A stretch of DNA of 64,000 nt from Diphasiastrum complanatum. Taxonomy: Eukaryota > Streptophyta > Lycopodiopsida > Lycopodiales > Lycopodiaceae. Below the pieces are notes generated by a model. That model was not told the DNA's origin, made no database searches, and saw only the letters and a program-made list of their open reading frames with translations. The number at the start of each line of letters is the position of its first letter. The stretch's first letter is position 1. The stretch is taken from contig CM055098.1 of NCBI GenBank assembly GCA_029204225.1, positions 4,618,607-4,682,606 on the forward strand, read 5' to 3'. Made by a program: the position numbers and the translations under genes. This document shows positions 13,232 through 28,464 of this stretch, in pieces.

Positions 13232-13499
13232 ATCGCCATTGGACTCTTGAGCATTGGAGCAAAAAAAAATTGCCATGGTTTCCTTGAGGGTTTAGGGTAA
13301 TGAAGGCTTAAGCATTTGTCTTTTGGAAGTTTGGCACTGTGCAAACATCAATGTGCATTTCAAGATCAATGATTGTGAATCTTGAATCTTGAATCCTTGA
13401 TCATTGATCATTCAAGAATGATGAATCAACATTGATAGCTTCAAGCTTGATTTTGATATGTGAGAGATGGTAGATCTTGGGTGATGGGAGTGGTTCGCC
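13232..13499. other. Unassigned AT-rich spacer
   Basis: Contains short repeated CTTGAATC / GATCATTG words near 13376-13420. I see no gene. Confidence 0.5.
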
Positions 13500-14135
13500 A
13501 GGGCCCAGGGCGCAGGCATCTAATTTCTAAATTGAATTGTCTTTTTTGGCAAATCGAGATGCAGTCACAGTGACACTGCCAGAGGCCACCACATCACGCC
13601 CCCAGTTGCCATCCACTCACTCTCGCTTCCCATGGCTCAGAGGACAAGGCTGTAGATGAGGTAGGGCCTGACCCGCCTTCTGGTGTGGGATCCTCTTACA
13701 ACACCTCTAATTGTCATGACCATACCGACACCACATCATCCACCTGAGAGAGGGAGAGGTAGACGGGGCCGCACTACACATCTGTAGGATAGGGACTACT
13801 ATGTGTCCACCTTCGCTCCCAGAGCCATGGCAGATTTTCAAATGATCATTCATGATTGAGGGCTCTGGGCTGTAACTTGCCATGAAATCTGAATTACGAT
13901 CTTGTCTTGTGCAATGTGACTTGTCACCTATGAACTAGGTATGGTTGCACCATCATATCTGATGGTTGGAGCGATACGAGAAAGCGCCACATTGAATATC
14001 TTGGTGTCTTCATGCATGGGGATGATGTTTCTGAGATCCATCGACTCCTCTGGGGCGGCAGTCACGAGCGATTACATGTTCACACATATTCCATTGAGGA
14101 GGTGGGACCACATCACGTTGTACAAATATATAGGT
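13500..14135 (+). pseudogene. hAT transposase remnant (DUF659-like), copy 1
   Basis: From 13935 the plus frame reads APSYLMVGAIRESATLNILV then [16 protein letters not shown]. This matches the layout of the DUF659 region of hAT transposases, in which a W-S-D patch, a LxNFLV stretch and a GTMFLKSID stretch follow each other. A second, independent copy at 46600-46830 shares the segment at about three quarters of bases and preserves the WSD patch, which supports the call. The upstream GC-richer part (13500-13930) may belong to the same element but shows no readable domain. Ends and target duplication were not found. Confidence 0.6.
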
Positions 14136-14417
14136 AATTTGTAAATGTTAATGTTCAATGGCGATTGATTAATAAATGATTAGACGAGACTCCAAATGGC
14201 AGAATCCACTTAACACTGCAATAGAATCTAGATTATAGAATTGATCAGAAGGCTTACTTTAAGTGTGTAATTTTCAATTTTCAATTGCCAGTCAGTGGTA
14301 ACCAATTGAATGTTAAATGTTTATTATTTCAAATCAATGAAATCTAGATTATGGTTTACTTGAATTCAGAATTCCAATGCCATGCACATTGCACTGTATG
14401 TTTATATAGGTCATCAC
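14136..14417. other. Unassigned spacer
   Basis: AT-rich with short repeated TTTTCAATT / AATCTAGATTAT words. No gene seen. Confidence 0.5.
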
Positions 14418-15043
14418 TGTTAGCATCTGTGCTAACACAGAAAATAAAAAAGAAATAAAACTCCGTGGCATGTGTTTTTGTAAGCCCACGGACGAGTGTC
14501 TGTTAATAAACTTCCGCCATGGCGGCATGTGTTTGTAAGCCCATGAGTAGAAGCTTAAAAAAAATAAAATAGCTTAAACTTAGATTTAGATAAGATTAGA
14601 AATATTTTGTCTTAAGTTTTCCTAAGTTAAGAAACTTTGAAGTTCTAAATCCTAAGTTAGAAGTTCTAGAAAGGCTAGAAATATATTAGTCCCATAAGTT
14701 AGTGGATACTTATGGAAGACCCTCCTTGCCATAAAAGGAGAGGTATTTGCCTTGTAAATAACACTTTTGAGATTAAGCTATCAAGTTCTCTATTTTTTAG
14801 ATTATCTCTCTATTTCATTTGTGTTTCCTTTGGGAAGGTGCATCGCTTGAGGAAAGGTGCTCGGGCCTCCTCTTGCCTCCTTCTCATTGGTTTGTATTGT
14901 GGCATGTATTTTGTTGATTGATTATTAGTTAGCCGCAATCTCCCTTTGGGTATTAAACTAGGATTTAGTTTAATCACCTTGCTAGTTGGGTAAGCCTTAG
15001 TAAGGTTTTGTATCTTGTCTATTTTCTGCTATTTTAAGACATT
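14418..15043 (+). repeat. LTR-like block
   Basis: It begins TGTTAGCATCTGTGCTAACA, a short inverted repeat typical of LTR starts, and ends TTTTAAGACA. Inside are a TATA-like CCATAAAAGG (14729) and a T-rich region. A word GGCATGTGTTT-GTAAGCCCA occurs twice about 55 bp apart (14467, 14522). No primer site or polypurine tract adjoins it, so it may be a solo LTR. No target duplication seen. Confidence 0.4.
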
Positions 15044-15099
15044 GGTGTAGACGATAAGTAGAAACAATATCCAAAAGTAGACTTCATGGTGTCTAAGTT

Positions 15100-17234
15100 T
15101 GCTTCCCAATCCAAATCAAAATAGTCAAATAAACATGACAAGACTAAAGGTCTATGTATTGTCAATATTTGGTACTTGTGAGTAGCATTTGACTAGTAGC
15201 CTTGCCTTCCATTTTGAAATGGAGCCATCGGAGTTATGCTTTCTCTTGAAGATCCACTTGCAATCGATGATCTTCCTTTTGGCTAGTGGTTCAATTAGAG
15301 TCCAGGTCTGGTTCTTGATTAGTGAACAGTCAGTAGCTCCTCTACTGTTGTCCATAGAGCTTGAGGAGTATACCATTCTGGTGGATGCATCATCCGAGCA
15401 GATATTCAAATATTCGGTTGTTCATCATGATCTGACTCAAAAGAGGAATGACAAGGTGCAAAAGTGGATGGAATCGAAACTAGGTTGTCTTTGATATTGG
15501 TAGTCGATAGTTTGTCATTGGAACCAGAAATAAATTCATGTTTCTTCATCTTGAAATCATGAAATTTATCTTTTAGGAAGACTACATCTCTACTAATAAG
15601 TGCTTATCTTCCTTCTTGTATGGGTTTCAGATGGTTGTCTAAATTGTTGAAAACACAAACACGCTTTTGATTTGTTCTTGATGAACATGACAATAGTTCG
15701 TAAGGAAAAATCATCGATGAATGTGATAAAATATGTCGATCATTCGCATGAGGGGTCTGCATCAGTCCACAAAGATCACAATGAATCAAATCCATAATGA
15801 CTTTTGCTCTATGAGCTTGGCCTTTGGTGAACCCTGACCTTCATGCTTGCCAATAATACACGTATCACACAATTCTGTTTCGATGAGGACTTGTTGATGT
15901 CTAAGCCTTCGACAAGTTTTTTGTAGAACATATAAGTTATAGCTCTATTGAGATATCCTAGGCATTGATGCCATAGGATATTCTTGTCAATTGAAGGTGT
16001 AGAAAAATATTTTTCTTTAGAAGTAAGTGCACATCTATGACTTAATGTATAGAGATGTCCATCTCTATACCCTTTGACCATAACATTTGAGCTGATTTGC
16101 ATCAAATGTAATAGTGTGGCCTCGATCAACAATTTGATTGATTAATAATAGGTTCTTACTCAATGATGGAACATATAAAACATTCTCGATAAGTCGAGAT
16201 GAACCATCATGGAATTTGATGGTAACTATTTGTTTCCCTTCGATCTTGAGGGAGCTAGAGTCTCCAAGATAAATGTTGTTTTCATGATGTATCGAAGAAA
16301 AACTTTTAAACCAATCTCGTCGAGATGTCATGTGTTGTGTCGCACCTGAGTCGAAAAATCGGCAACCTGAATTTGAACGATTGTTCGATTTGGCCATAAA
16401 CATCTTTTGATTAGATTTGTCTTCAGAAGACTTAGTAACTGCAGTATGAACTTGTTGGTTCTTGTTCGCAGGAATTTTGTAGTCCTTTATATCAGGCCCT
16501 TTCTTTTTGCAATATTTGTAGAAGAATTTGGCATGTTGATGTTTTGACTTTTCTTGTTGTGATGGATATTGTGTATCTGACTTTGAAGTATTGGGAACAT
16601 CCTTTTTCGAGTGCTGCTTCTTCTTCAAATATAATGCAATTGATTTGTCTGATGTAGAAACATCATTTGACTTCCTTCAAAGTTCTTCTTGGAGAAGAAT
16701 TGATGTGACCTTCTGCATTGTTTAATTCGGCTATGCCGAGATCAACGTGACCAAATGGTCGTAGGAAGTCTTCCTAAGAGTGTCATGATCACATTGTTGT
16801 CAGCAATGGGTGATCCAATTGCAGGAAGTTAATCGATTAATGATCTAACGTGATTAACATGGTCACTAATGGAGGTCGATTCTGACATTTTTCAGGAGAA
16901 GAATTTCTTTCACAAGAATAGACGAGTGGTAACATCTTGGGTCTCATATAGACTTCTAAGTGTTTCCCAAGCTTGCTTGGACGTTTGTTGTCACTTATAT
17001 GTGATATTTGTGAATCCTTGAGCTTTATGGATATTAATGTGAGAGCTTTGCCATCTTTGGATTTTCATTTGGCAATAAGATCAGCATCTTGTTGTGGTAA
17101 AATTGAAGATCCCTTCACCATCCCATAAATCTTTCTCTAACAATATCATCTTCACGCGATACTTTCAGACGTGGAAGTCATCATCATTGAATCACTCAAT
17201 GAGTTAAATTCCAGAAGATGATTGTTCCATGTGC
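15100..17234 (-). pseudogene. Decayed copia element (gag to start of RT)
   Basis: On the minus strand gag remnants run from about 17234 (MEQSSSGI) to 16640, recognisable by HVNHVRSLIN-LPAIGSP-IADNNVIM and TSILLQEELSWK, with stops throughout. Next come a degenerate zinc-knuckle region and protease (FFDSGATQHMT, about 16340). The integrase zinc-finger segment follows (LWHQCLGYLN, about 15970), then integrase core pieces (15795-15604). The start of reverse transcriptase closes the element (IDCKWIFKRKHNSDGS, about 15240). It stops there: no YVDD, RNase H or 3' LTR is visible. Multiple stops and frameshifts mark it as much older than the copia element at 3.7-9.3 kb. Confidence 0.85.
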
Positions 17235-17274
17235 CTAGAAAAGAGAGTAACTAGAAATGTTATGACAATAAACA

Positions 17275-17289
17275 CAAGCTTTGATACCA
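17275..17289 (-). other. Primer-binding site of the decayed copia element
   Basis: The minus strand reads TGGTATCAAAGCTTG, one base off the usual TGGTATCAGAGC. It lies 40 bp upstream of the gag start at 17234, in agreement with the element's orientation. Confidence 0.75.
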
Positions 17290-17861
17290 CTATCAAAAAA
17301 TTAAAGGAAAGTGCAAAAGATTGCAATAGTTCGAAGTGTCAAGAGACACTGTCATACCATCATGTTTGATAGCACTATAGAAGACCTAGTGAATTAAGAG
17401 CATCATGTCTAGATCATATGTCACAACATAAATAGTCGCTTAATCGGTGAGTTAGTAGGTATCTTAGACAACCATAGATACAGAATTTGAAGGCGTCAAA
17501 GACAGTCATGATTATGCTCTTTCAACTCAGTCGATAAGACACACAAGGAGATAATGAGCATTCGATTAATCATAAAGTAGAAACGTGAAGTCCCGATAGT
17601 AGTAATGGTGGTCTTTCCATCGTGAACTGTTGTTGATAGATCGGAATCCTTTCGATAGTTCATAGTGACTTCGATGATTCAACTATCAAGGATGGTGGGT
17701 GAGCCCGATAGTGAGCTCTTCCGATAGTTCAGCGATGGACAACAGTTCGCGCGCTTATCAAAAACTTGTGTGTACTTCTTCTTGTCCTTCATTTGTAGTA
17801 GGTTTCCAAGTAGATAGCCAAATCTAGGACTTTGTTCAAGGATACATGAAAAGTTGACAAT
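17290..17861 (-). repeat. Probable 5' LTR of the decayed copia element
   Basis: The stretch lies directly outside the primer site and before the next element's LTR at 17862. It contains several CGATAGTTC / CGATAGT words (about 17595-17730). Its outer end is not defined, and no second copy remains because the element lost its 3' half. Confidence 0.4.
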
Positions 17862-18111
17862 AACATTACTGATCGATGCAATCGGCACAGAATTTTAACA
17901 AGTACTTCAAGACAAGAAAACACACGATTGCTCACCCACACCAAAACTGTATATTCACGCTATATTAATCAAGTACAAAGAGAACTAGCTAAATAGCAAC
18001 TTAGGGGGTCGTAAAAGATCAGCCCACTATCTAGAAAGCTGGAAAGAGAAAGTTGTCATCAAATATGGCAAGTGATAATCATAAACTTACACATTAATTA
18101 TTGCTATCTCA
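17862..18111 (-). repeat. 3' LTR of a second decayed copia element
   Basis: 250 bp similar to 21618-21857 (shared TTTAACAAGTACTTCAAGAC, CACCAAAACTGTATATTCAC and ACTAGCTAAATAGCAACTTA). In element orientation it begins TGAGATAGC right after the polypurine tract GAGGGAGAGAGT (minus strand, about 18123-18112). Confidence 0.85.
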
Positions 18112-18254
18112 ACTCTCTCCCTCAATAATTAATGTCATCTACTCAACAATAAGCAAAGTATTCATGGAACATGCCTCCATGATAGCATAGACATTCCCAA
18201 CTCATAAAGTAAACTATATTTCATAAGGATAATACAAGAAAGCCACAACAATGT

Positions 18255-20664
18255 CTAATAACTTGCACAACTTCCAAATATTGATTCAGCACCAAGCTTT
18301 AGTCTAAAATCTTTAAAATTGTCTTTGCTTAGCGACTTTGTAAAAACATCAACAACTCGTGCAACAATACTACAATGAATCACATCCATATCTTTTGAAC
18401 AAAGCTTCTCACTTATAAAATGATACCTTACTTCTATATGCTTTGTCCTAGCATGAAACATTGGATTTTTAGTTAGTTGAATTCCACTTTGACTATCACA
18501 AGAAATGATTGTTTTATCCCAATATTTTTGAGTAGCTCTCGTAGCCAAACCGCTTCTTGTGTAGCAGAACATAAGACTTTGTATTCGGCGCCTATAGTGG
18601 AAAGCGACATAGTATCATGCTTTTTATTTGACCAAAAAAAGCGTTCATTTCTAACATCAAAAGCATAGCCAATGGTATATTCTATTACCTATACTACCAC
18701 CCCAATCATCATCTACATAGACTCTCAACTTAGGTACATCAAGTCATCTTGAGTAAACTCGACCAAGATCAAGCGTGCCTTTCACGTACCTTCAAATGTG
18801 TTTACTTGCTTTCCAAAGCTCCAAAGTAGGTGATGCCATAAACTGACTCACAAGACTTGCAACATGACAGATGTTTGGTCTAGTAGTGGTAAGATATATT
18901 AGACTGCCAGCAAGTTGGCAATACAATGTGTAATCAACATGACCACTTTCATCAAGACGTGACAATTTCTTGCTAACTTCACTAGGCAAAATCAATGGCT
19001 TACAATCAAACATATGAGATCTTTCTAGGACTTCTCGTGCATATTTAGCTTGTGAAATCTTGATAGTGTCTACACTTTGTCACACTTCTATGCCTAGACA
19101 ATAATGCATCAAATCCAAATCAGTCATCTCGAAATGCTTACACAAACTAGACTTTATCAAGTTCTCATCATTTCTTGTGATTATAATATCATCAACATAT
19201 AGCACAACTACTGCAACACTATCAACACTAGTAAGCACATAGAGATTAGCATCATAATTTGTCAAACCATTTGCTAAAAAGTAGCTGTCTATGCGACCAT
19301 ACTACGCTCGTGGCACTTGTTTTAGACCATATAATGTTTTATAGCTTGCATAGTTTGTCCTCTTGGCCCTTCATAACAAATCCTTGTGGATGGAGCATAT
19401 AAACTTCTTCTTCAAGGTCGGCATTCAAAAAAGCTGACTTCACAACCATTTGGTGAATTTTCCAACCAAAAATGAAGCTAATGCGATCACCAAGTGTAAA
19501 GTAGTCCCCTTAACTACTAGAGCATATGTCTCATCAAAATCTATACCGTTGCTTTGCTTGTAGTCCTTGACCACCAAGCGCTTCACAATCGATCCATCAG
19601 CACAAAATTTGGTTCTATATCCATTTATCACTAATGGGTTTCTTACCAACTGGAAGATCAATTAGGTCCCATGTACCATGCTTGTGGATTAAATCCATCT
19701 CTTCTTCCATAACGCTTTGCCACTCTTTAAGGAATAATCCACTCTTTAAGGTCCTTTGCTTCATCATGAGTTGTCGACTCTTGAAACTTCATGATATCAC
19801 TCATGAGGGCGTAATTCACATGGTAACGATCAAGAGCTCTCCTCCCTCTCATTGATCTTCTCACATCACCTTGCAAGCTCGATTTTGGTAGATTCATCCT
19901 CACATCTTTCATGATATTTTCATACCATTTAGGTACCTTCCACTCACACTTCTTGGTGAGTAAGTATTTGAAGGAGTGTCCAAGTATAATCTCTTGCTTT
20001 TTTATAGCACCAATCGGCAAATATCTCCCTCTTGGCTCAGAAATGGGTGGAGTTCGATCATGCTCCTCTTCATGGACTTGATCTTCATGCTCAATTTCCT
20101 GTGTAGCATCATCCTCATCCTCTTTTATGATCATAGGAAGCCTCTTAATGCCACTATCATATTTGGTGTGGTCATTTTCATCAAATCTATCCATCTCATC
20201 AAAAATCACATCTTTGCTAATGTGTATTTTTTGCTTTTTAAGTTCAAATCAATTGTAAGCCTTCATCCTCTCATCATATTCAACATATATGCATTTGATG
20301 GACTTCGCATATCGTTCTTCCTTTGGCATGCGCAAGCTTTGCACAAAAAAATGCGAAACTTTTCAATCTTTGGTTTCATTCTCGTAATTGCCTCTTCAAG
20401 AGTCACATTAGAAACCGCGGTAGTGGGGCTCCTATTTTGCAAGAAGGTTGCCGCATTACACGCCTCTGACCAAAAGTAATTTGGCAAGCCCATTTGCATC
20501 ATCATTGAGCATGCACTCTCCACAATGGTGCAGTTTTTCCTCTCAGCTACCCCATTGTTATGCGACATATGTGATTGAATAAATTGTCTTTTTATTCCAT
20601 GCTCCTTCCAAAATGCTTCAAAGTCTCTCTCTTTGTATTCGACCCCTCTATTTGATCTTTGCAC
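18255..20664 (-). pseudogene. Copia pol remnant (integrase core to RNase H)
   Basis: Minus-strand pieces in order: integrase core from 20664 (GVEYKERDFEAFWKEHGIKR, then NNGVAERKN with the catalytic Glu); linker (20209-19727); reverse transcriptase N part (19661-19440, NGIDFDETYA); catalytic YVDD near 19200 (VLYVDDIIITRND); connection region (19013-18792, GSLIYLTTTRPNICHV); RNase H (18572-18255, HARTKHIEVRYHF and VFTKSLSKD). Frameshifts separate every piece. Gag, protease and the first half of integrase are absent; other sequence occupies 20665-21617. Confidence 0.88.
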
Positions 20665-21617
20665 ATTAATACGTGCATCAAGGGTTCTCCTCTCATAAAA
20701 TTTGGACCCAAAAAAATTTCAAACTAAATTTTTTTAATGAAGTTGAAGCCCAGATTGGACTTCAACAGCCTTTGGGTCCTTTTAAAAAAGTCTCAACATT
20801 AGATTCAATCCAACGACCACAGATGATTGATCTTGGGCCATTCATCTTCCACGACCTCAATCCAAGGGCTTAGGTCACATCCGTGCACTGAACTTAAATT
20901 TTCCAGTAGCTGGGCACCTTTATACACTGAGGCCTTTACGTAGTTGGGGGCGCGTGCGCTGTCCGCACTCCTTTGAACTTCTCTCTCTTGCTTGTTCCTT
21001 CCTCTAGCTGGGGTTTGGCCCATTGAACGCGCTACAACTCCTCGATCTACATGCGCCTATCCACGACCATTTGGCAAAGGTTTAGAAGCACTACGATGCC
21101 CTGCTTTCTGGTTCTACGGTACCAAAAAAGGTCAAGTATTGTGAAAGATCCGTATCTTTTTTATCTAAAACCCTGGCTCAAGGTTTTTTACCATTTTTTA
21201 GCATACACTCAACCTTTTGAGCACTTTCTATGGCAGATTCATTCGCCTATGAGGTCGCCCAACTATGAGGAATACTTTGTTTCAGAGTTGTTTGTCAATC
21301 GATGTTGGATTGAGTGCACACCAATTACAAACTCAGTCATGAGAATTCCTTCTTTGGAAGGACATGTATCCATCAACTTAAGCTTAGAATTGCGACACGA
21401 ATTCTATAGTGTCAATGTGATGAAAAAGCTTTTTCCTATGTTGGAGCAATCGATTGAATCCTTAATTGTCGGTTTTTACCCTCCACGACTTCCAAATGGT
21501 GTTTCTTGCTTCTCCAAAGCCTGCTCAACTCGCCACAAATTCATTTTAGATTCACATAGAATATGAGTCCGTTCCTTGTCCCGGTCATTGCAATCTCCTC
21601 GCTTGATAGCAAGCTGC
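20665..21617. other. Foreign or unrecognisable interior of the second decayed copia
   Basis: It lies between integrase and the 5' LTR, where gag and protease should be, but no gag motif can be read on the minus strand. The plus strand has a 171-codon open frame (21051-21566, containing PNYEEYFVSELFVNRCW) without recognised motif. A degenerate primer-like TTGCTATCAAGC (minus strand, about 21615-21604) abuts the LTR. Either gag is decayed past reading or it was replaced. Confidence 0.4.
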
Positions 21618-21857
21618 AATAACGTTACTAATCAATGCAATCACCATAGAACTTTAACAAGTACTTCAAGACAAAAAAAGACATGATTGCTCCCCCACAC
21701 CAAAACTGTATATTCACACTATATTAATCAAGTACAAAGAGAACTAGCTAAATAGCAACTTAGGGGCTCATAAAAGACCATCCCACCGTCTAGAAAGCTG
21801 GACAGAGAAAGTTGTCGTGGCAAGTCATAAACTTACACGTTAATTATTGTTATTTCA
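21618..21857 (-). repeat. 5' LTR of the second decayed copia element
   Basis: Partner of 17862-18111, with numerous substitutions and a small deletion (the AATATGGCAAG region), so clearly older than the copia element at 3.7-9.3 kb. It ends TTATTTCA where the partner ends CTATCTCA. Confidence 0.82.
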
Positions 21858-23673
21858 TCTTAAGAGACAGCTGGTAATATATACAATGCTCACTGGATCG
21901 AATGGTTTAAGTGGAATTAAAATTCCAATACCTAGAACATGAAGAACATCAAAAATCAATCTAGTGATGCCACCTTGGAATTTGATTTGCAAAGTCCCAA
22001 ACGCCTTCAACATCATGGAAATGCAAGGTAATTGGAGTATGACTTGGTAGTTCTTTGAACCAATATTGTTTAGAGGTCATATGTTGAGTGGTCCTTGAAT
22101 TCATATATCAATTGTTACCATCAATTTTTTATGAAAGAAACGACCACAAGCATGGCAAAGAACCCGTTCAGGGGGTTGAGAAGGCAATGCAACAAGGGTT
22201 GAAGGAGGTGCACAACCAAGCGAGGGGACAACAATGCCATGGGAAGAGGTGGGCGAAGGAGGAACAAAGGGTGTTATGGCAAGCGAGGAACCAGCACAAC
22301 CTGACGAGAATGAGGAGGGGAGTCAGGAGGGGGAGATTCAGTTGAAGCAGGTCGTTTGAGACTGAGAGGACGAAGTAGGGAGATATTCGAAGCCATGAGA
22401 ACAACTGTACAAAGGGAACCCTGTGATGGACCACCTCACCAACTGAACCGAGATCTTTTTTATATTTTTTTGAATTTTCTTCACACGGAATGTCATTAAC
22501 CTCGATGGAGCCGTCGACCGTTGTAAACCTTTCGCAATAGATACCGGAGAACTTGCCCAAACAAAAGCGCCCACCAAAACTCTAAAAGACCAGCAATAGA
22601 AAAGTTTTGAAAGCTCCACCGCTGCTCCTTTGCCCTAAACTGAATGTAGATCAAACAAACATGGGTCTGGCAGGAAACTGTGCATAATTAGGCAAGCAAT
22701 TTATGAGAGTAGAACATGCACTGATTTTCTGAGGAGCTTTTTATTTATCACCTACAAACCTCCGCTCTCTGCTGCAAAGCTTCGCTCACTGTGAGCTGAA
22801 CTAATCGATGGTGTAGCAAGAAACTGATCGCTTGTCTGGCAGCCAACTGAACGCTTGTGTAGCAGATAGGTTACTGAACACCTACCAATTACCTACGCAA
22901 CTTTCTAATTGTTGGTCTACTACCAAAAAGATAATTGCTTGAGAAAAGAGAGCAAAAGGTTTTCTCCTTTACTGTACTGCTCCCGATCCATAGCTCTCTA
23001 CTGCTCGCATGAAAGGATCTTCTTTGATAATGGTGTCCAACCAAGATCAATTGGGATCTTGCAACAAACTTGAGACAACTATCTCAATAGCTTTGACAAT
23101 CTCACTCAAACTAGATCTATCTTCTTTTCACAAAAGAGACACAACAAGATTTTGATCCACTTTCTTCTAATCATGTGTGGAGAAAGGCACAAATCTACTT
23201 GATTTGGATGAAACTATGAGGCCTTGGACTCAAAATCTCACCTACTCAAGATTGGCAAGCTAAAACATGGGCTTTTTTTTTTTATCAAATAAGCTATATG
23301 TGAGTCAAACTTGATGTGTCCAGCTAGGCTAGGTGCTCTACCTACCTTGATTCAAATGGCTATAACTTCCACTAGATATATCCAAATGAGTGAAACAAAT
23401 TGCAACACAAACTAGACTTCATTATCTTTCTAGCAAGCTATCATACTCCAAATTTGGATCAACCTTGGAGATGCACCACAAACTCAAAGTGGACTGATCT
23501 CACACATGTTTGAGCACTGATTTCTGTACAGTACTAGGCTAGATCCAATCAATATGATTTAGACCCCTTTTGATTCAAAAAACCCTATGATAAAAATCGA
23601 GATCAACTACACCCTCCAAAACTTGTTTTCAAGCCAAGATCATTACACACGTGATAGATGAAAATCAATCTTA
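21858..23673. other. Unassigned DNA, probably old LTR-element interior
   Basis: No domain is readable. A purine-rich stretch at 22150-22370 gives an open frame on the plus strand (22088-22345) rich in Arg and Gln, which looks compositional. Because a minus-strand primer site and LTR follow at 23674, the last kilobase should be leader or gag of that element, but gag cannot be recognised. Confidence 0.4.
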
Positions 23674-23690
23674 GGTAGGCTCTGATACCA
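23674..23690 (-). other. Primer-binding site
   Basis: The minus strand reads TGGTATCAGAGCCTACC, a good initiator tRNA-Met match, immediately inside an LTR ending TTACACA. Confidence 0.82.
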
Positions 23691-24290
23691 TGTGTAATTT
23701 TCACAAATATGAGGACTTCTCAAACAATGTGAATGATCTCCTCAGATACTAGCTCAAATCTAGGGCAAGAGTACTTTGTACATGCATCAATCATCAACCA
23801 TTCATCACACATAATGAAAGGACACTTTCCATGAAAGAAACTAAGTATAGATTTGGCTTGCTCTTGGGTAGAGAGACAATAAAACAAAGAGCTCTCGGGT
23901 AGAGAGATAATGTCACCAAAAAACTAAGTGTTGGAGCTTGCTACATCAAGATCTAGCTTAAAAAAACTAAGTATAGATTCTCCCTCACTCTCACTAGTAG
24001 TAGCTCAAGATCCAAGGGCGTGTTAATGAAGCAATTTGATTGGACCCCTAAGATCACCACCTCTTACAATGATTGGACCTCCTACACGACACCTCTTACA
24101 ATGATTGGACCATTTTGGTGCACCTCACAATATGATTGGCTCAAATTGACAAATAGAATCAAGAGGTGCTATGTCACACATCCTCTAGCATCAAGCCAAG
24201 TGTCACTAGCCTATATTACACGCATCAACTTCCAAAATTGCCTAATCACTTATTTACAAGTGTATAATGAGTGGTTTTGAAAGAGACCCC
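23691..24290 (-). repeat. LTR outside the primer-binding site
   Basis: The inner boundary is exact (plus-strand start TGTGTAATTTTC). The outer end is a guess: no partner copy and no target duplication were found. Inside, ATTGGACC recurs three times within 24035-24115 (GATTGGACCxC and GATTGGACCAT). Confidence 0.55.
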
Positions 24291-25490
24291 CAAACCTCAA
24301 GATAGATGACTTTTACAATTTCTAATATAGCTATTTTTTTTCAAAAGAACACTCCTGGTGATTCTCATTTTGTTACAATCAATGAAGTGACATCCATATC
24401 TTATACTTGTTCTTCCTGAAACTCCTCGAGTAATAGTTTTTCATGAATTAATTTCGGTAATGCAAAATGTTACTAAGGTTGTTGGTTCCTCTTCTAGCTA
24501 GAATGATATTGGATTAAAAGAGATCAAACACTTTTCCCTTGTCGATCGGTCACACTCATGATCAAATTGATAAGATGTTTAGGTGTTTTCCAAGAAACTT
24601 AAACACAAGAAGACATTTTCTTTACCAATGCTTCAAAATATTGTTGAGGAATCATATGCACCAAAATTGTTTTTCATTGATTCAACATACATGTAATTTA
24701 TGAGATTATATCAAAGCGTATGGTTAGACAGAGCCTTGCATAGCCAATATTAACAACATTAGCTTTCAACATTAGTTTAAAATTAAGTGTAATAAAATTG
24801 GTACTACATTATTGTGGGACAACCAATATTTGAATTCAACATTATGTTCAAGAGTTCAATTCTTGCCTAATGTGCCTTTTGCTCAAGTCAAGATTGCACC
24901 ATTGTCTCTTTTAAAATCCATGCTAGAAGAACAAAAGGCTCAAAAACAACATCATGAGGTTGATCTAGTTGTAGCTTTATATTTTTTTGAAATCAAGCAT
25001 TCGAGTAGCTTTTCAAAATTTTGACGAATTTGATCAGCACTGGTAGATCAACCTTTTTCGAAAAACAAAAATTCAGTTTGCTCAACCTTGGAGATGCATC
25101 ACCAATTGAAGAATTTCATTGGTCGATCAAATTAGGAGATCCAATGAAAATTGCTTTCACATAATGATGATTTTTTTTGTAACTTGTGCATGGTGAAGAA
25201 CAGCTACCTACTACCAGTTTTAATTTTTAATAATTTGAAACTAACTAACTCAGATCTTGGCCCTTCTATATTATTTTATTTACATGGCCCAAGTCAATTT
25301 TATCCCATGATACAATATTTTACAAGTGCTCATTGGGTTATGGACTTACACTCGCAAGTTACACTCGCAGGATGCCACAACCCTTGCACATATTTTTCTA
25401 TTTTGTTGGGCTTATTTATTTATATACGGATAATACCCACAACAAGGCCCCGACCTAAAGTAGGAGCTAAGGTGAAGATTTAGACTTGTG
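24291..25490. other. Unassigned gene-free stretch
   Basis: AT-rich with only short chance frames on either strand. I see no coding motif, LTR edge or structured repeat. Confidence 0.5.
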
Positions 25491-25502
25491 GTGCCGCTTT
25501 AT

Positions 25503-26120
25503 TTAATGACTTGTCACTTGCTCCATAACTTTCAACTGAGCCACGTTGTAGTCATTGGTGAGTGGAAAAAAACAAGGATGAGCGCCCTCGAGCCACAATT
25601 GGGAGATCCATGTTTGGAATCTCACAGACCATGGGTCGCCGATGAGGGCCGCTCTATAATACAATCGTGCCAATGGCAAATGGTCGTCAATGTTGTTGGA
25701 CGCCATGGCTTTATTTGGATCAAAGAATAATGGAGGCAAAAAATCATCCCACTTTGTGAGAACCCGCATAAAAAATTTCAAGTCTCGGGCAAATTTTGCG
25801 GCCGCGTGAACTGTGGGATCTGCACTTGACATATTGCTTCGAAAATTGGATGAGGGCCCTTTTGGCATCTACATCTATTCCAATCGTATTCTGAATGGAT
25901 CTTTGACCAGTTCATGGTTTTGATAGTTATCTGGTCCAAAGGTGTCCTGCACTCCACGCATTTTTTTTTCCGTGGAATAGAGATGTAGTGGAGATTTATT
26001 CAGAGACACTGCAAGTGCATTTGTGGTGCGCTCTCTAATGAGAGTCGTGTCCCACTCTACCAAGAATCTTTTTTGAATTATCTTAAGTTTCCTAAAGTCC
26101 TCACAACCCAAAGACGACAA
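25503..26120 (-). pseudogene. Unidentified broken ORF of about 206 codons
   Basis: On the minus strand one frame runs from 26120 to 25503, interrupted only by two stops three codons apart near 25870-25877. It begins at a TTG (a TGA lies just upstream), so the true start is not visible. The translation is of balanced composition, with segments such as WDDFLPPLFFDPNKA and LARLYYRAALIGDPW. It does not look like gag, pol or low-complexity sequence. AATAAA overlaps the region just after the terminal TAA. I do not recognise the family. Candidates are a degraded host gene exon, a transposon accessory protein or an old viral insertion; sequence alone does not choose. Confidence 0.35.

Positions 26121-28464
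<2,344 letters not shown>

Noticed and set aside
21051..21566. 171-codon plus-strand frame inside a minus-strand copia element
   Set aside because: Not listed as a gene because no domain is visible and the element's own gag should lie here; recorded only as interior sequence.
22088..22345. Arg/Gln-rich open frame that could suggest a nucleic-acid-binding protein
   Set aside because: Purine-rich DNA explains it; no motif, no repeats of gag type, no supporting neighbours.
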